Positions 23,225 to 30,885 of a DNA stretch of 64,000 nucleotides are shown piece after piece. How positions within the stretch are numbered: position 1 is the first letter of the stretch; each line of letters starts with the position of its first letter. The stretch covers positions 62,001 through 126,000 of the forward strand of contig NZ_FQZK01000003.1 in NCBI RefSeq assembly GCF_900141985.1, in the 5' to 3' direction. A model generated the notes under the pieces. That model worked only from the letters and a program-made list of their open reading frames with translations, had not been told where the DNA came from and did not search any database. The position numbers were made by a program, and so were the translations under genes. Source of the stretch: Nocardiopsis flavescens. GTDB taxonomy: Bacteria > Actinomycetota > Actinomycetes > Streptosporangiales > Streptosporangiaceae.

Positions 23225-24601
23225 TCAGGCGGTGCCGCCCAGCTCCTCCCACAGGTAGGCGACGCTCTCGGCGCCCTTGAGCAGGAGGGGCGTCTCGACC
23301 TTCTCGTTGGGCGCGTGGATGTTGTCCCCGTCCAGACCGACGGCGACGAACACCAGCGGCGCGCCGAGGACGTCGGCGATGTCGGCCTCGGGGCCGCTGC
23401 CGCCCTCGCGGGTGAAGAGCACCGGCGTGCCGAAGGCGCGCTCCATGGCGCGGCGGGCGGCCTTGAGCGCCGGGGAGGAGAGGTCGGAGGCGCAGGCGCG
23501 CACGCCGGGCCCGCCGAACTCCAGCTCGGCGCGCAGGCCGTCGGGGACGCGGGCCTCGACGAACGCGCGGACGCGGTCCTGGATCTTCAGCGGCTCCTGG
23601 CCGGGGACCAGGCGGAAGCTGACCTTGGCGTGGGCGGAGCGGGGGACGATGGTCTTGCCGCCCGCGCCGGTGTGGCCGCCCCACATGCCGTTGATCTCCG
23701 CGGTGGGCCGCAGCCAGATGCGCTCCAGGGTGCTGTAGCCGCGCTCGCCGCGGGCCGCGGTGGAGGCGGCGGTGGCCAGCCACTCCGCCTCGTCGAAGGG
23801 CAGGCGGGCGATCAGCTCGCGCTCCTCGGCGGAGGCCTCGACGACGTCGTCGTAGAACCCGGGGACGGCGATCCGGTCGTCCCGGTCGTGCAGTGCGGAG
23901 AGCAGGTCGGCCATGGCCTTGAGCGGGTTGGGGACGGCGCCGCCGAAGGAGCCGCTGTGCAGGTCGCGGGCGGGCCCGTACAGGGAGATCTCGACGTCGG
24001 TGAGGCCGCGCATGCCCACGCACATGGAGGGGGTGTCGGCCGCCCACATGGTGGTGTCGGAGATGACGGCGACGTCGCAGTCCAGGCGGTCGCGCCGGGC
24101 CTTCATCAGCTCGGCGAAGTGGACGGAGCCGGACTCCTCCTCGCCCTCGACGAGGAGCTTGACCGTGACCGGCGGGGCGTCGGCGCCGGAGGCCGCCAGG
24201 GCGGCGCGCAGGCCCAGGGTGTGGAAGAGGACCTGGCCCTTGTCGTCGGAGGCGCCTCGGCCGTGCAGGGAGGTGCCGCGCTCGGTCGGGGTGAAGGGCG
24301 GGGTGTCCCACTCCTCGACGGGGTCGACGGGCTGCACGTCGTGGTGGCCGTAGACGAGGACGGTCGGGGCGCCGGGGTCGGCGGCGGGCCACTCGGCGAA
24401 GACGGCGGGCAGGCCCGGGGTCTCCCAGACCTCGACCGTGGGGAACCCCGTGGCGGTGAGGTGGTCGGCCAGCCAGCGGGCGGAACGGCGCACGTCGTCG
24501 TGGTGCCCGGGGTCCGCGGAGATCGAGGGGATCGCCAGCCACTCCTTGAGCGAGGAGAGGAACTCCTCCCGGTGGGCCTCGATGTAGGTGCGTACGTCCA
24601 T
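23225..24601 (-). CDS. M20-family dipeptidase
   Basis: 458 residues, typical of M20 dipeptidases with an inserted lid domain. Metal-site motifs are present: G-H-H-D-V-Q-P (about 89-95), G-R-G-A-S-D-D-K-G (about 119-127), and E-G-E-E-E-S-G-S (about 152-159) with the catalytic Glu. The lid includes A-E-I-N-G-M-W-G-G and H-A-K-V-S-F-R-L-V-P. A late E-G-G-S-G-P and N-I-H-A-P-N-E-K complete the site. Cytosolic, di-zinc enzyme hydrolysing dipeptides or N-acyl amino acids; the exact substrate is unknown. GAGGAC lies upstream of the ATG. The downstream nudC gene begins 108 bases after its stop codon on the same strand. Confidence 0.9.
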   Translation of the reverse strand: MDVRTYIEAHREEFLSSLKEWLAIPSISADPGHHDDVRRSARWLADHLTATGFPTVEVWETPGLPAVFAEWPAADPGAPTVLVYGHHDVQPVDPVEEWDTPPFTPTERGTSLHGRGASDDKGQVLFHTLGLRAALAASGADAPPVTVKLLVEGEEESGSVHFAELMKARRDRLDCDVAVISDTTMWAADTPSMCVGMRGLTDVEISLYGPARDLHSGSFGGAVPNPLKAMADLLSALHDRDDRIAVPGFYDDVVEASAEERELIARLPFDEAEWLATAASTAARGERGYSTLERIWLRPTAEINGMWGGHTGAGGKTIVPRSAHAKVSFRLVPGQEPLKIQDRVRAFVEARVPDGLRAELEFGGPGVRACASDLSSPALKAARRAMERAFGTPVLFTREGGSGPEADIADVLGAPLVFVAVGLDGDNIHAPNEKVETPLLLKGAESVAYLWEELGGTA

Positions 24602-24850
24602 CTTCGTGTCCTCGTTTCGACGTCCTTGTCGGTTCCGACCTTAGACCTGCCGGTGCGGGACCGTGGCCCGGACGCCGGGAAACCCGGGCGGCCGGGGCGC
24701 GGCCCGGCGCCCCGGGGCTCCCCGCGGGGGGACATCGGTCGCGATCAGGGCGAACGGCCCTTCCGGGTGCGCACGGGGGGAACCTTTTCGGCACCATGGG
24801 ACTCACAGGACGGGGAGGGAACCACCCTCCCCTTCGATGGGAGGCACCAC

Positions 24851-25396
24851 GTGGGCATCACCCCCTCCGAGGCGATCACCGCCCGGTTCAACCAGCTGTT
24901 CGACGTGCTCGACACCGACGGGGACAAGCACGCGACCTGGGTGGACTACCAGCGGCTGGTGGACCGCTACATCACCGGGTACGCACTGGACCCGACCGAG
25001 CCCAAGGCGCACGCGATCGAGACGGCCTACCGGTCGCTGTGGGAGCAGCTGGTACGGCACTCCGGCGCGCCGGGGCGGCTGGAGCGCCAGGAGTTCATCG
25101 CGGCCATGCACGCGGCGTCGGAGGACCGCAGCCGGTTCAACGCCGCCGAGGCGGTGGCCGAGGCCGTGTTCGACCTGCTGGACGAGGACGGCGACGGGCG
25201 GATCAGCCTGGACGAGTTCCTGGTGTACGCGGCCGCGCTGGGCGCCGCCGAGCAGGACGCCCGGGCCCGGTTCGCGAACGTGGACACGGACGGGGACGTG
25301 CACATCAGCCGGGAGGAGTTCGTGCTGTCGGCCCGGGAGTACCTGTTCGGCGAGGCCACCGACTCCCCGGGCGGGTTCGTCTTCGGCGTGGTGTGA
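24851..25396 (+). CDS. EF-hand calcium-binding protein
   Basis: 181 residues, resembling the calerythrin/sarcoplasmic type of four-EF-hand proteins found in actinomycetes. Three loops are canonical: D-T-D-G-D-K-H-A-T-W-V-D (21-32), D-E-D-G-D-G-R-I-S-L-D-E (111-122) and D-T-D-G-D-V-H-I-S-R-E-E (145-156). The second hand (about 70-82) has lost its acidic ligands. No signal peptide, so an intracellular calcium sensor or buffer. The GTG at 24851 is preceded by GGGAGG, 6 bases away. It stands alone, divergent from the M20 gene. Confidence 0.85.
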   Translation: MGITPSEAITARFNQLFDVLDTDGDKHATWVDYQRLVDRYITGYALDPTEPKAHAIETAYRSLWEQLVRHSGAPGRLERQEFIAAMHAASEDRSRFNAAEAVAEAVFDLLDEDGDGRISLDEFLVYAAALGAAEQDARARFANVDTDGDVHISREEFVLSAREYLFGEATDSPGGFVFGVV

Positions 25397-25527
25397 GCAG
25401 GCGCCGCCGGGTGCGGCCGTCCGGGACGGGACGGCCGCGCCCGGCGCGGCCGTGGGGGCCGCGTGGGCGGAAGATGACCCGCCGATCACGGTGAACCCCT
25501 TCCCCCGGGGCCTCCCGCGGACTAACA

Positions 25528-25545
25528 TACAACCAAATGGTTGTA
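25528..25545 (+). promoter_or_regulatory. ArsR-type operator over the start codon
   Basis: A perfect inverted repeat TACAACCA-AA-TGGTTGTA. The ATG of the regulator (25537-25539) lies inside it. TAACAT at 25523-25528 is a -10 candidate 8 bases before the ATG, so the regulator probably binds across its own transcription start. Similar CAACCA/TGGTTG operators are known for ArsR proteins paired with SRPBCC genes. Confidence 0.7.
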
Positions 25546-25908
25546 GAAGATGAGCCCGCCGACCGCCTGTTCCACGCCCTGGCCGACGCCACCCGGCGCG
25601 ACATCCTCCGGCGCTCCGTCGACGGGGAGCTGTCCGTGTCCCGGCTGGCCGAGCTGTACCCGATGAGCTTCGCCGCTGTTCAGAAGCATGTTGCGGTACT
25701 GGAGCGGGCAGGTCTGGTGAGCAAGACGCGGCAGGGCCGGGAGCAGCTGGTGCGCACCCGCCCCGACGCCGTCCGGCGGGCCAGGCAGGCCCTGGACCAC
25801 CTCGAATCCCTCTGGCACGGCCGGGTCGACCGGATGGCCGACCTCCTCGCGGAGCCCGAGGGGCCCCGAACACGGGAAGCACCCGAGCGAAAAGGAACGG
25901 ACCGATGA
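25537..25908 (+). CDS. ArsR-family transcriptional repressor
   Basis: 123 residues. A winged helix-turn-helix spans about 8-85: A-L-A-D-A-T-R-R-D-I-L-R-R, then L-S-V-S-R-L-A-E, and the recognition helix M-S-F-A-A-V-Q-K-H-V-A-V-L-E-R-A-G-L-V. There are no Cys residues, so it is not a metal sensor of the ArsR/SmtB kind. It overlaps the following SRPBCC gene by ATGA and belongs to the common ArsR-SRPBCC pairs. The operator over its start codon indicates autorepression. It looks leaderless. Confidence 0.9.
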   Translation: MVVEDEPADRLFHALADATRRDILRRSVDGELSVSRLAELYPMSFAAVQKHVAVLERAGLVSKTRQGREQLVRTRPDAVRRARQALDHLESLWHGRVDRMADLLAEPEGPRTREAPERKGTDR

Positions 25909-26390
25909 CCGTCACCGGTGTCGACAAGGACTTCGAGAACCTCACCCTCACCCTGACCGCGGACTTCGCCGCGCCGGTGGAGCGGGTCTGGCGGCTGTGG
26001 GCCGACCCCCGGCAGCTGGAGCGGTGGTGGGGGCCGCCCACGTACCCGGCCACCGTCGAGGAGCACGACCTCGCCCCCGGGGGCAAGGTCACCTACTACA
26101 TGACCGGCCCGGAGGGGGACCGGCACCACGGCTGGTGGGAGATCGTCTCGGTGGACGCGCCGACGTCCCTGGAGTTCCTGGACGGCTTCTCCGACTCCGA
26201 CGGGGCGCCGACCGACGCGATGCCGGTGATCACCGGCCGCGTGCGGATCTCCGAGAACGACGGGGGCAGCCGGATGGTGGTGACCTCCACCTTCCGCAGC
26301 CGGGAGAACATGGAGCAGCTGCTCCAGATGGGCATGGACGAGGGCATGGAGGGCGCGATGGGCCAGATCGACGCCCTGCTTGCGGCCTGA
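25905..26390 (+). CDS. SRPBCC (AHSA1-like) domain protein
   Basis: 161 residues forming one START/AHSA1-type fold: A-P-V-E-R-V-W-R-L-W-A-D-P-R-Q-L-E-R-W-W-G-P-P near the N-terminus is the family's hallmark, and the C-terminal helix (E-N-M-E-Q-L-L-Q-M-G-M-D-E-G) closes the ligand cavity. Translation is coupled to the ArsR gene by a 4-base overlap. Such proteins bind small hydrophobic ligands and are often paired with ArsR repressors; the ligand is unknown. Confidence 0.9.
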   Translation: MTVTGVDKDFENLTLTLTADFAAPVERVWRLWADPRQLERWWGPPTYPATVEEHDLAPGGKVTYYMTGPEGDRHHGWWEIVSVDAPTSLEFLDGFSDSDGAPTDAMPVITGRVRISENDGGSRMVVTSTFRSRENMEQLLQMGMDEGMEGAMGQIDALLAA

Positions 26391-26397
26391 GCACCCC

Positions 26398-26436
26398 GTG
26401 GAGCGGCCCCCGGCGACCCGCCGGGGGCCGTTCCAC
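26398..26436. terminator. Terminator between SRPBCC and phosphotransferase genes
   Basis: An 18-bp stem with one G-U pair (26398-26415 with 26419-26436) and a 3-base loop ACC, 8 bases after the SRPBCC stop codon. Likely bidirectional, as the next gene converges. Confidence 0.75.
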
Positions 26437-26569
26437 GCGCCCGGCGCCCTCGCGGCGAGGCGGTCGTACTCCGCGGCCTGGACCCGGTCTGCGGGTATGC
26501 ACCGGTGCGGCTCCGGCGCACGTGGAGGACGGCGGCCGGCGGGGCGGGCGGCGTCGGGTCCGCACGTGT

Positions 26570-27442
26570 TCAGGACGGGGACCGGGCCGCCGGGCCGAGG
26601 CGGGCCCAGGGCTCGGGCGGGTCCGAGGCCAGGAAGAGCAGCAGGGCGAGGACCCGGCTCAGCGGCGGCGCCGTCCAGTGGCGCCGCCCCGGAACGGGCG
26701 CGGGGTCGAGAAGGCGGCCGAGCGCCCAGGCCAGGTGGTACCACAGCACCCGCGGCGCCAGGTCCGGGGCGCCGTAGCCCGCCAGGACGGCGGGCAGCCA
26801 GGCGGGCGGCAGCTTCGCGAAGTCGACGGCCGGGTCGGCCAGGGCGGCGTCGCCCCAGTCCACGATCCCGGCGAGGACGCCGTCCGGGGCCACGACCAGG
26901 TTCTGCGGGGCGAAGTCACCGTGGACCGGGACGGGCCCCGCCGGCGCCGGGACCCGCGGGGCGAGGTCGGCGCACCAGGCGAGCAGCAGGTCCGCCGTGT
27001 CGGCGTCGACGTACCCCGCGTCGCGGGCCCGGCCGACCAGCGCGGCCGGGTCCGGCTCCCCGGTGTCCCGGGGCAGCCCGGGCACGGCGCCGACGGGCAC
27101 CGCGTGCAGTGCGGCGAGCTGGCGCCCCAGGTCGAGCAGCACCCCCCGGCCCGGGGCGCGGCCCACCAGGTCGGCGCCGGGAAGGCGCTCCAGCAGCATC
27201 GTGGGCGGGTCGCCCTCCCGGAACTCGACCAGCTCCGGGACGCGGACCCCGGCGGCGCGCGCCACCGGCAGGAGCGACGCCTCCTTGCGCAGGTCGGCCG
27301 CGAACTCCGGGCCCCGGGGGACGCGGAGCACGAGGGCGCCGCCCAGGGCCAGGACGTGGTTGGCGACGCCCGCGGGCAGCGGGCGCACGTCGGCGGGCGC
27401 GATCGCGCGGCGGGCGGCGACGGCGGCCGCGATCCTGTCCAT
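26570..27442 (-). CDS. Aminoglycoside phosphotransferase-fold kinase
   Basis: 290 residues with a protein-kinase-like APH fold. The catalytic loop is H-G-D-F-A-P-Q-N-L-V-V (about 182-192) and the metal-binding Asp is in G-I-V-D-W-G-D-A (about 200-207). The N-lobe is shortened: A-L-V-L-R-V-P-R holds the likely nucleotide-binding Arg/Lys strand. Family members phosphorylate aminoglycosides, homoserine, fructosamine, macrolides or choline; the substrate cannot be told from sequence. The GTG one codon upstream (27445), with GAGGA 6 bases before it, is an alternative start. It follows adnB by 59 bases on the same strand and may share its transcript. Confidence 0.75.
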   Translation of the reverse strand: MDRIAAAVAARRAIAPADVRPLPAGVANHVLALGGALVLRVPRGPEFAADLRKEASLLPVARAAGVRVPELVEFREGDPPTMLLERLPGADLVGRAPGRGVLLDLGRQLAALHAVPVGAVPGLPRDTGEPDPAALVGRARDAGYVDADTADLLLAWCADLAPRVPAPAGPVPVHGDFAPQNLVVAPDGVLAGIVDWGDAALADPAVDFAKLPPAWLPAVLAGYGAPDLAPRVLWYHLAWALGRLLDPAPVPGRRHWTAPPLSRVLALLLFLASDPPEPWARLGPAARSPS

Positions 27443-27501
27443 CACCGCCGATCCTCGCACGGCGGCCCGGCCGGCGCCGCCCCTTTTCCGGACGGCCCCG
27501 G

Positions 27502-30500
27502 TCAGGGCTCGGGAACGGAGGAGATCAGGGCCGCCAGGCCCTCGGCGTCCAGGAGGTCGGTGGGGCGGACGGTCTCGTCGGCGCGGACGTAGTGGAAGGC
27601 CGCGCGGACCTCCTCCAGGGACACGCCCTGCAGATCCGCCCAGGCCAGGCGGTAGGCCGCCAGCTGGACGCCGACGGCCCGGCGCTCCGCCGCGTTCTGC
27701 GGGGGCCGCCCGGTCTTCCAGTCCACGACGTCGTAGCCCTTCTCCGGGTCGTGGAACACCGCGTCCATCCGCCCGCGGATGAGCCGGTCTCCGATCACCG
27801 TCTCGAACGGCACCTCGACCTCCACGGGGATCCGCGGGCCCCACTCGCTCTTCTCGAACAGCTCTTGGAGCTCGGCCAGGTCGTCGTCCTCGGCGGCGGT
27901 CTCGTCCGCCGCCCCCGGCAGCTCGTCCAGCAGGGTCGCCGTGCCCAGGCCGAAGCGGCGCTCCAGCCAGGTGTGGAACGCGGTCCCCCGGCGGGTGTGC
28001 GGGGCCGGGGGCCGGGGCAGCGGCCGACGGATCTGGCGGGCCAGCCCCGAGGGGTCGCGGGCCAGCCACACCATGGACGACACCGACAGGTGGTCGGGCA
28101 GCTCGACCAGGACGGTGCCGTCCTCGGCGCGGTCCGCCTCGCGGGCGCGGTGCGCCAGCAGGAGTCCGGTGTCGCGCTCCCACCCCTGGAGGCGGCGGCG
28201 CAGCTTGTCGTGGCGCGCCGGGTCCGGCGGCACCGCGCGCCCCTCGCGCAGCGCCTCGCGGGCCCGCTCCACCAGGGCGGCGCCCGCCTCGATCTCCACC
28301 CGGCGGGTGACCGCCCCGTCGACCCGGGCGAGCGTGTCCGGGGTGGCCTCGCCGTCGCTCTGCGGGTCCCCCTGGAGGGGCGGCCACACCGCCTCGCCCT
28401 CCTCGTCGTCGTGCGGGTTGGTCTCGTCGAGCTCGGGCGGGTCGGCCCAGTCGATCACGCGCCCGGCGCCCTGCTCGCAGGCCTCCCGGATCTCTTCGAG
28501 GAACACCGAGGGGCCGCGCGGCGCGGTGCCGGTGCGCCCCCACCAGTGCCCCGTGCAGACCAGGCGGAACGAGGCCCGGGTGACCGCCACGTAGGCCAGG
28601 CGGCGCTCCTCCATGAGGTGGCGGGCCGCCTCGGCCTCCTTGAAGGCGGCGATGCCCTGCTTGTCGACGCCGGGGAGCTCGGGCAGGCTGGCGCGGTCGC
28701 CGCGCAGCGGGTAGGGCAGGAGGTGGTCGGCCTTGACCCAGGCCAGGGAGTTGCGGGGCGAGGCCGGGAACACCGGGTTGCGCCCGCCGCTGATGCCCGG
28801 CACGAACACCACCGGCCACTGGAGCCCCTTGGCCCCGTGCATGGTCATGAGCTTGACGCTGTTGGAGCCGCCGACGCGCTCCCCCGGGGCGAGGCCGCTC
28901 TCGTTCTCCTCGGCCGCGCGCAGGTAGCTGAGGAAACCGCTCAGCGTGGGGTCCTCGCTGTTGCCCGCGAACCTGACGGCGTGGTCGACGAACGCGTCCA
29001 GGTCGGCGCGGGCCGAGAGCGGGTCGCGTCCGCTGCGCGCCGCCACCTCGATGTCCAGGCCCAGGACCCGCTCGACCTCGGTGATGAGGTCGGCCAGCGG
29101 CTGCCCGACGAGCTTGCGCAGGTCGCGGAGCTCCTCGGACAGCCGCAGCAGGCGGGCGTGCCCGGTCTCGGAGTAGTTCTCCGGCGGGCCCGGGTCGTCG
29201 ACGGCGTCCACCAGGCTGCCGTTCTCGGCGGTCAGGTCCAGGACGGTGCGGCGCAGCAGGTCGTCCCCCGGGTCGTCGGGGCCCCCGCGGGTGAGGTCGC
29301 GCCGGGAGTGGCGGGCCAGCTCGGTGGCGCGCGCGCCCAGGGCGGCCAGGTCGCGGGGCCCGAACCGCCAGCGCGGCCCGGTGAGCAGGCGGGCGAGTTC
29401 GTTGCCCGCGGCGGCGTCGTGCACCACGCGCAGGGTGGCGATGATGTCGCGGACCTCCGGGACCAGCATGAGCCCGCCCAGGCCCACGACCTCGACCGGG
29501 ACGCCGCGGGCCTCCAGCTCCTCGCGCAGCGCCGGGAACTGGGCGCGGCGGCGGCACAGGACGGCGATGTCGCCCGGGGCCACGCCCCCGTCCTCGGCGC
29601 TCCCGGACTCGCCGGGCGGCCAGGGCTGCCCGTCCGGCGCGGTCTCGGGGTCGCGGCGCACCCCCTTGACCAGCTCCGCGATGCGGGAGGCGATCCAGGC
29701 CGCCTCCTCGGACTCGGTGCGGAACAGGGCGGTGTCGGCCCGCCCGCGCCCGCGCCGGGCCGGCCCCGGGTACAGGACCGGCACCTCGGCGGCCTCGGCG
29801 CGCAGCTCCTCGGAGATCCACCCCGCCACGCCCAGGATGCGCTCGCCGTTGCGGAAGCTGGTGGAGAGTTCGCGGACGGCGGCGGGCCGCCCCGGGGCCG
29901 CCGGGAAGTCGGTGGGGAACCGGGTGAGGTTGGCGGCGATCGCGCCCCGCCATCCGTAGATGGACTGGCAGGGGTCGCCGACGGCCGTCACCGCGTGGCC
30001 GTCACCGAAGAGCGAGCGCAGCAGGACGAGCTGGGCGTGGCTGGTGTCCTGGTACTCGTCGAGCAGGACCACCCGGTAGCGGCCGCGCTCGACCAGGCCC
30101 ACCTCGGGGTGGTTCTCGGCGATGCGGGCGGCCAGCGCCATCTGGTCGCCGAAGTCCATGGCCTCCCGGGCGTGCTTGGCGTGGGTGTAGCGCTCCACCA
30201 GGGGCAGCAGCTGCTCCCGGCGGCGCTGGGTGCCGACGAGGTCGCGCGTCTCGGCGGTGGGTCTCTTGGGCAGCGCGTCCACCTGGGCCTGGATCCACCG
30301 GCCGATCCCGCGCACCCGCTCGGGGGTGGTCAGGTGGTCGGCGATCTCGCCGGACAGGTGCAGGACGCGCTCGATGACGGTGTCCGCGCCCACGGTCACC
30401 AGGTCCATCGGGCCGTCGTACCCCCCCACCACGCGCGCGGCCAGCTGCCAGGACTGGCCCTCGCTGAGCAGCCGGGCGGTGGGCTCGACGGCCTCACGCA

Positions 30501-30885
30501 GGGCGTGGTCGGCGACGATGCGCCCCGCGTAGGCGTTGTAGGTGGACACGGTGGGCTCGCCGTCCAGGACGCCCTCGCCGACGACGTCCTCGCCGAGCCT
30601 GTCGCGCAGCTGCTCCAGGCGCCTGCGCACGCGCTCGGCCAGCTCGGCGGTGGCCTTGCGGGTGAAGGTGAGGCCCAGGACCTGCTCGGGGCGCACGTAC
30701 CCGTTGGCGACCAGCCACACGACGCGGGAGGCCATGGTCTCGCTCTTGCCCGACCCCGCCCCGGCGATGACGACGCCGGGTTCGAGGGGGGCCGAGACCA
30801 CCTCGGACTGCTCCGCGGTGGGCTCGGGCTGCCCGAGGACGCGGGCGAGTTCGGCGGGGGTGAACCGGGGGTGGGCTTCAGACAT
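27502..30885 (-). CDS. adnB: AdnB subunit of the AdnAB helicase-nuclease
   Basis: 1127 residues: an N-terminal SF1A (UvrD-like) motor with Walker A A-G-A-G-S-G-K-S (about 41-48), motif II L-L-D-E-Y-Q-D-T, and motif VI V-A-V-T-R-A, then a RecB-type nuclease near the C-terminus with G-R-M-D-A-V-F and V-V-D-W-K-T-G (about 1050-1080). AdnAB is the actinobacterial counterpart of RecBCD/AddAB and resects double-strand ends. Its ATG overlaps the end of adnA by 8 bases, so translation is coupled. Order and strand match M. tuberculosis Rv3202c-Rv3201c. A Pro/Glu-rich stretch (about 800-830) may be a linker. Confidence 0.92.
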   Translation of the reverse strand: MSEAHPRFTPAELARVLGQPEPTAEQSEVVSAPLEPGVVIAGAGSGKSETMASRVVWLVANGYVRPEQVLGLTFTRKATAELAERVRRRLEQLRDRLGEDVVGEGVLDGEPTVSTYNAYAGRIVADHALREAVEPTARLLSEGQSWQLAARVVGGYDGPMDLVTVGADTVIERVLHLSGEIADHLTTPERVRGIGRWIQAQVDALPKRPTAETRDLVGTQRRREQLLPLVERYTHAKHAREAMDFGDQMALAARIAENHPEVGLVERGRYRVVLLDEYQDTSHAQLVLLRSLFGDGHAVTAVGDPCQSIYGWRGAIAANLTRFPTDFPAAPGRPAAVRELSTSFRNGERILGVAGWISEELRAEAAEVPVLYPGPARRGRGRADTALFRTESEEAAWIASRIAELVKGVRRDPETAPDGQPWPPGESGSAEDGGVAPGDIAVLCRRRAQFPALREELEARGVPVEVVGLGGLMLVPEVRDIIATLRVVHDAAAGNELARLLTGPRWRFGPRDLAALGARATELARHSRRDLTRGGPDDPGDDLLRRTVLDLTAENGSLVDAVDDPGPPENYSETGHARLLRLSEELRDLRKLVGQPLADLITEVERVLGLDIEVAARSGRDPLSARADLDAFVDHAVRFAGNSEDPTLSGFLSYLRAAEENESGLAPGERVGGSNSVKLMTMHGAKGLQWPVVFVPGISGGRNPVFPASPRNSLAWVKADHLLPYPLRGDRASLPELPGVDKQGIAAFKEAEAARHLMEERRLAYVAVTRASFRLVCTGHWWGRTGTAPRGPSVFLEEIREACEQGAGRVIDWADPPELDETNPHDDEEGEAVWPPLQGDPQSDGEATPDTLARVDGAVTRRVEIEAGAALVERAREALREGRAVPPDPARHDKLRRRLQGWERDTGLLLAHRAREADRAEDGTVLVELPDHLSVSSMVWLARDPSGLARQIRRPLPRPPAPHTRRGTAFHTWLERRFGLGTATLLDELPGAADETAAEDDDLAELQELFEKSEWGPRIPVEVEVPFETVIGDRLIRGRMDAVFHDPEKGYDVVDWKTGRPPQNAAERRAVGVQLAAYRLAWADLQGVSLEEVRAAFHYVRADETVRPTDLLDAEGLAALISSVPEP

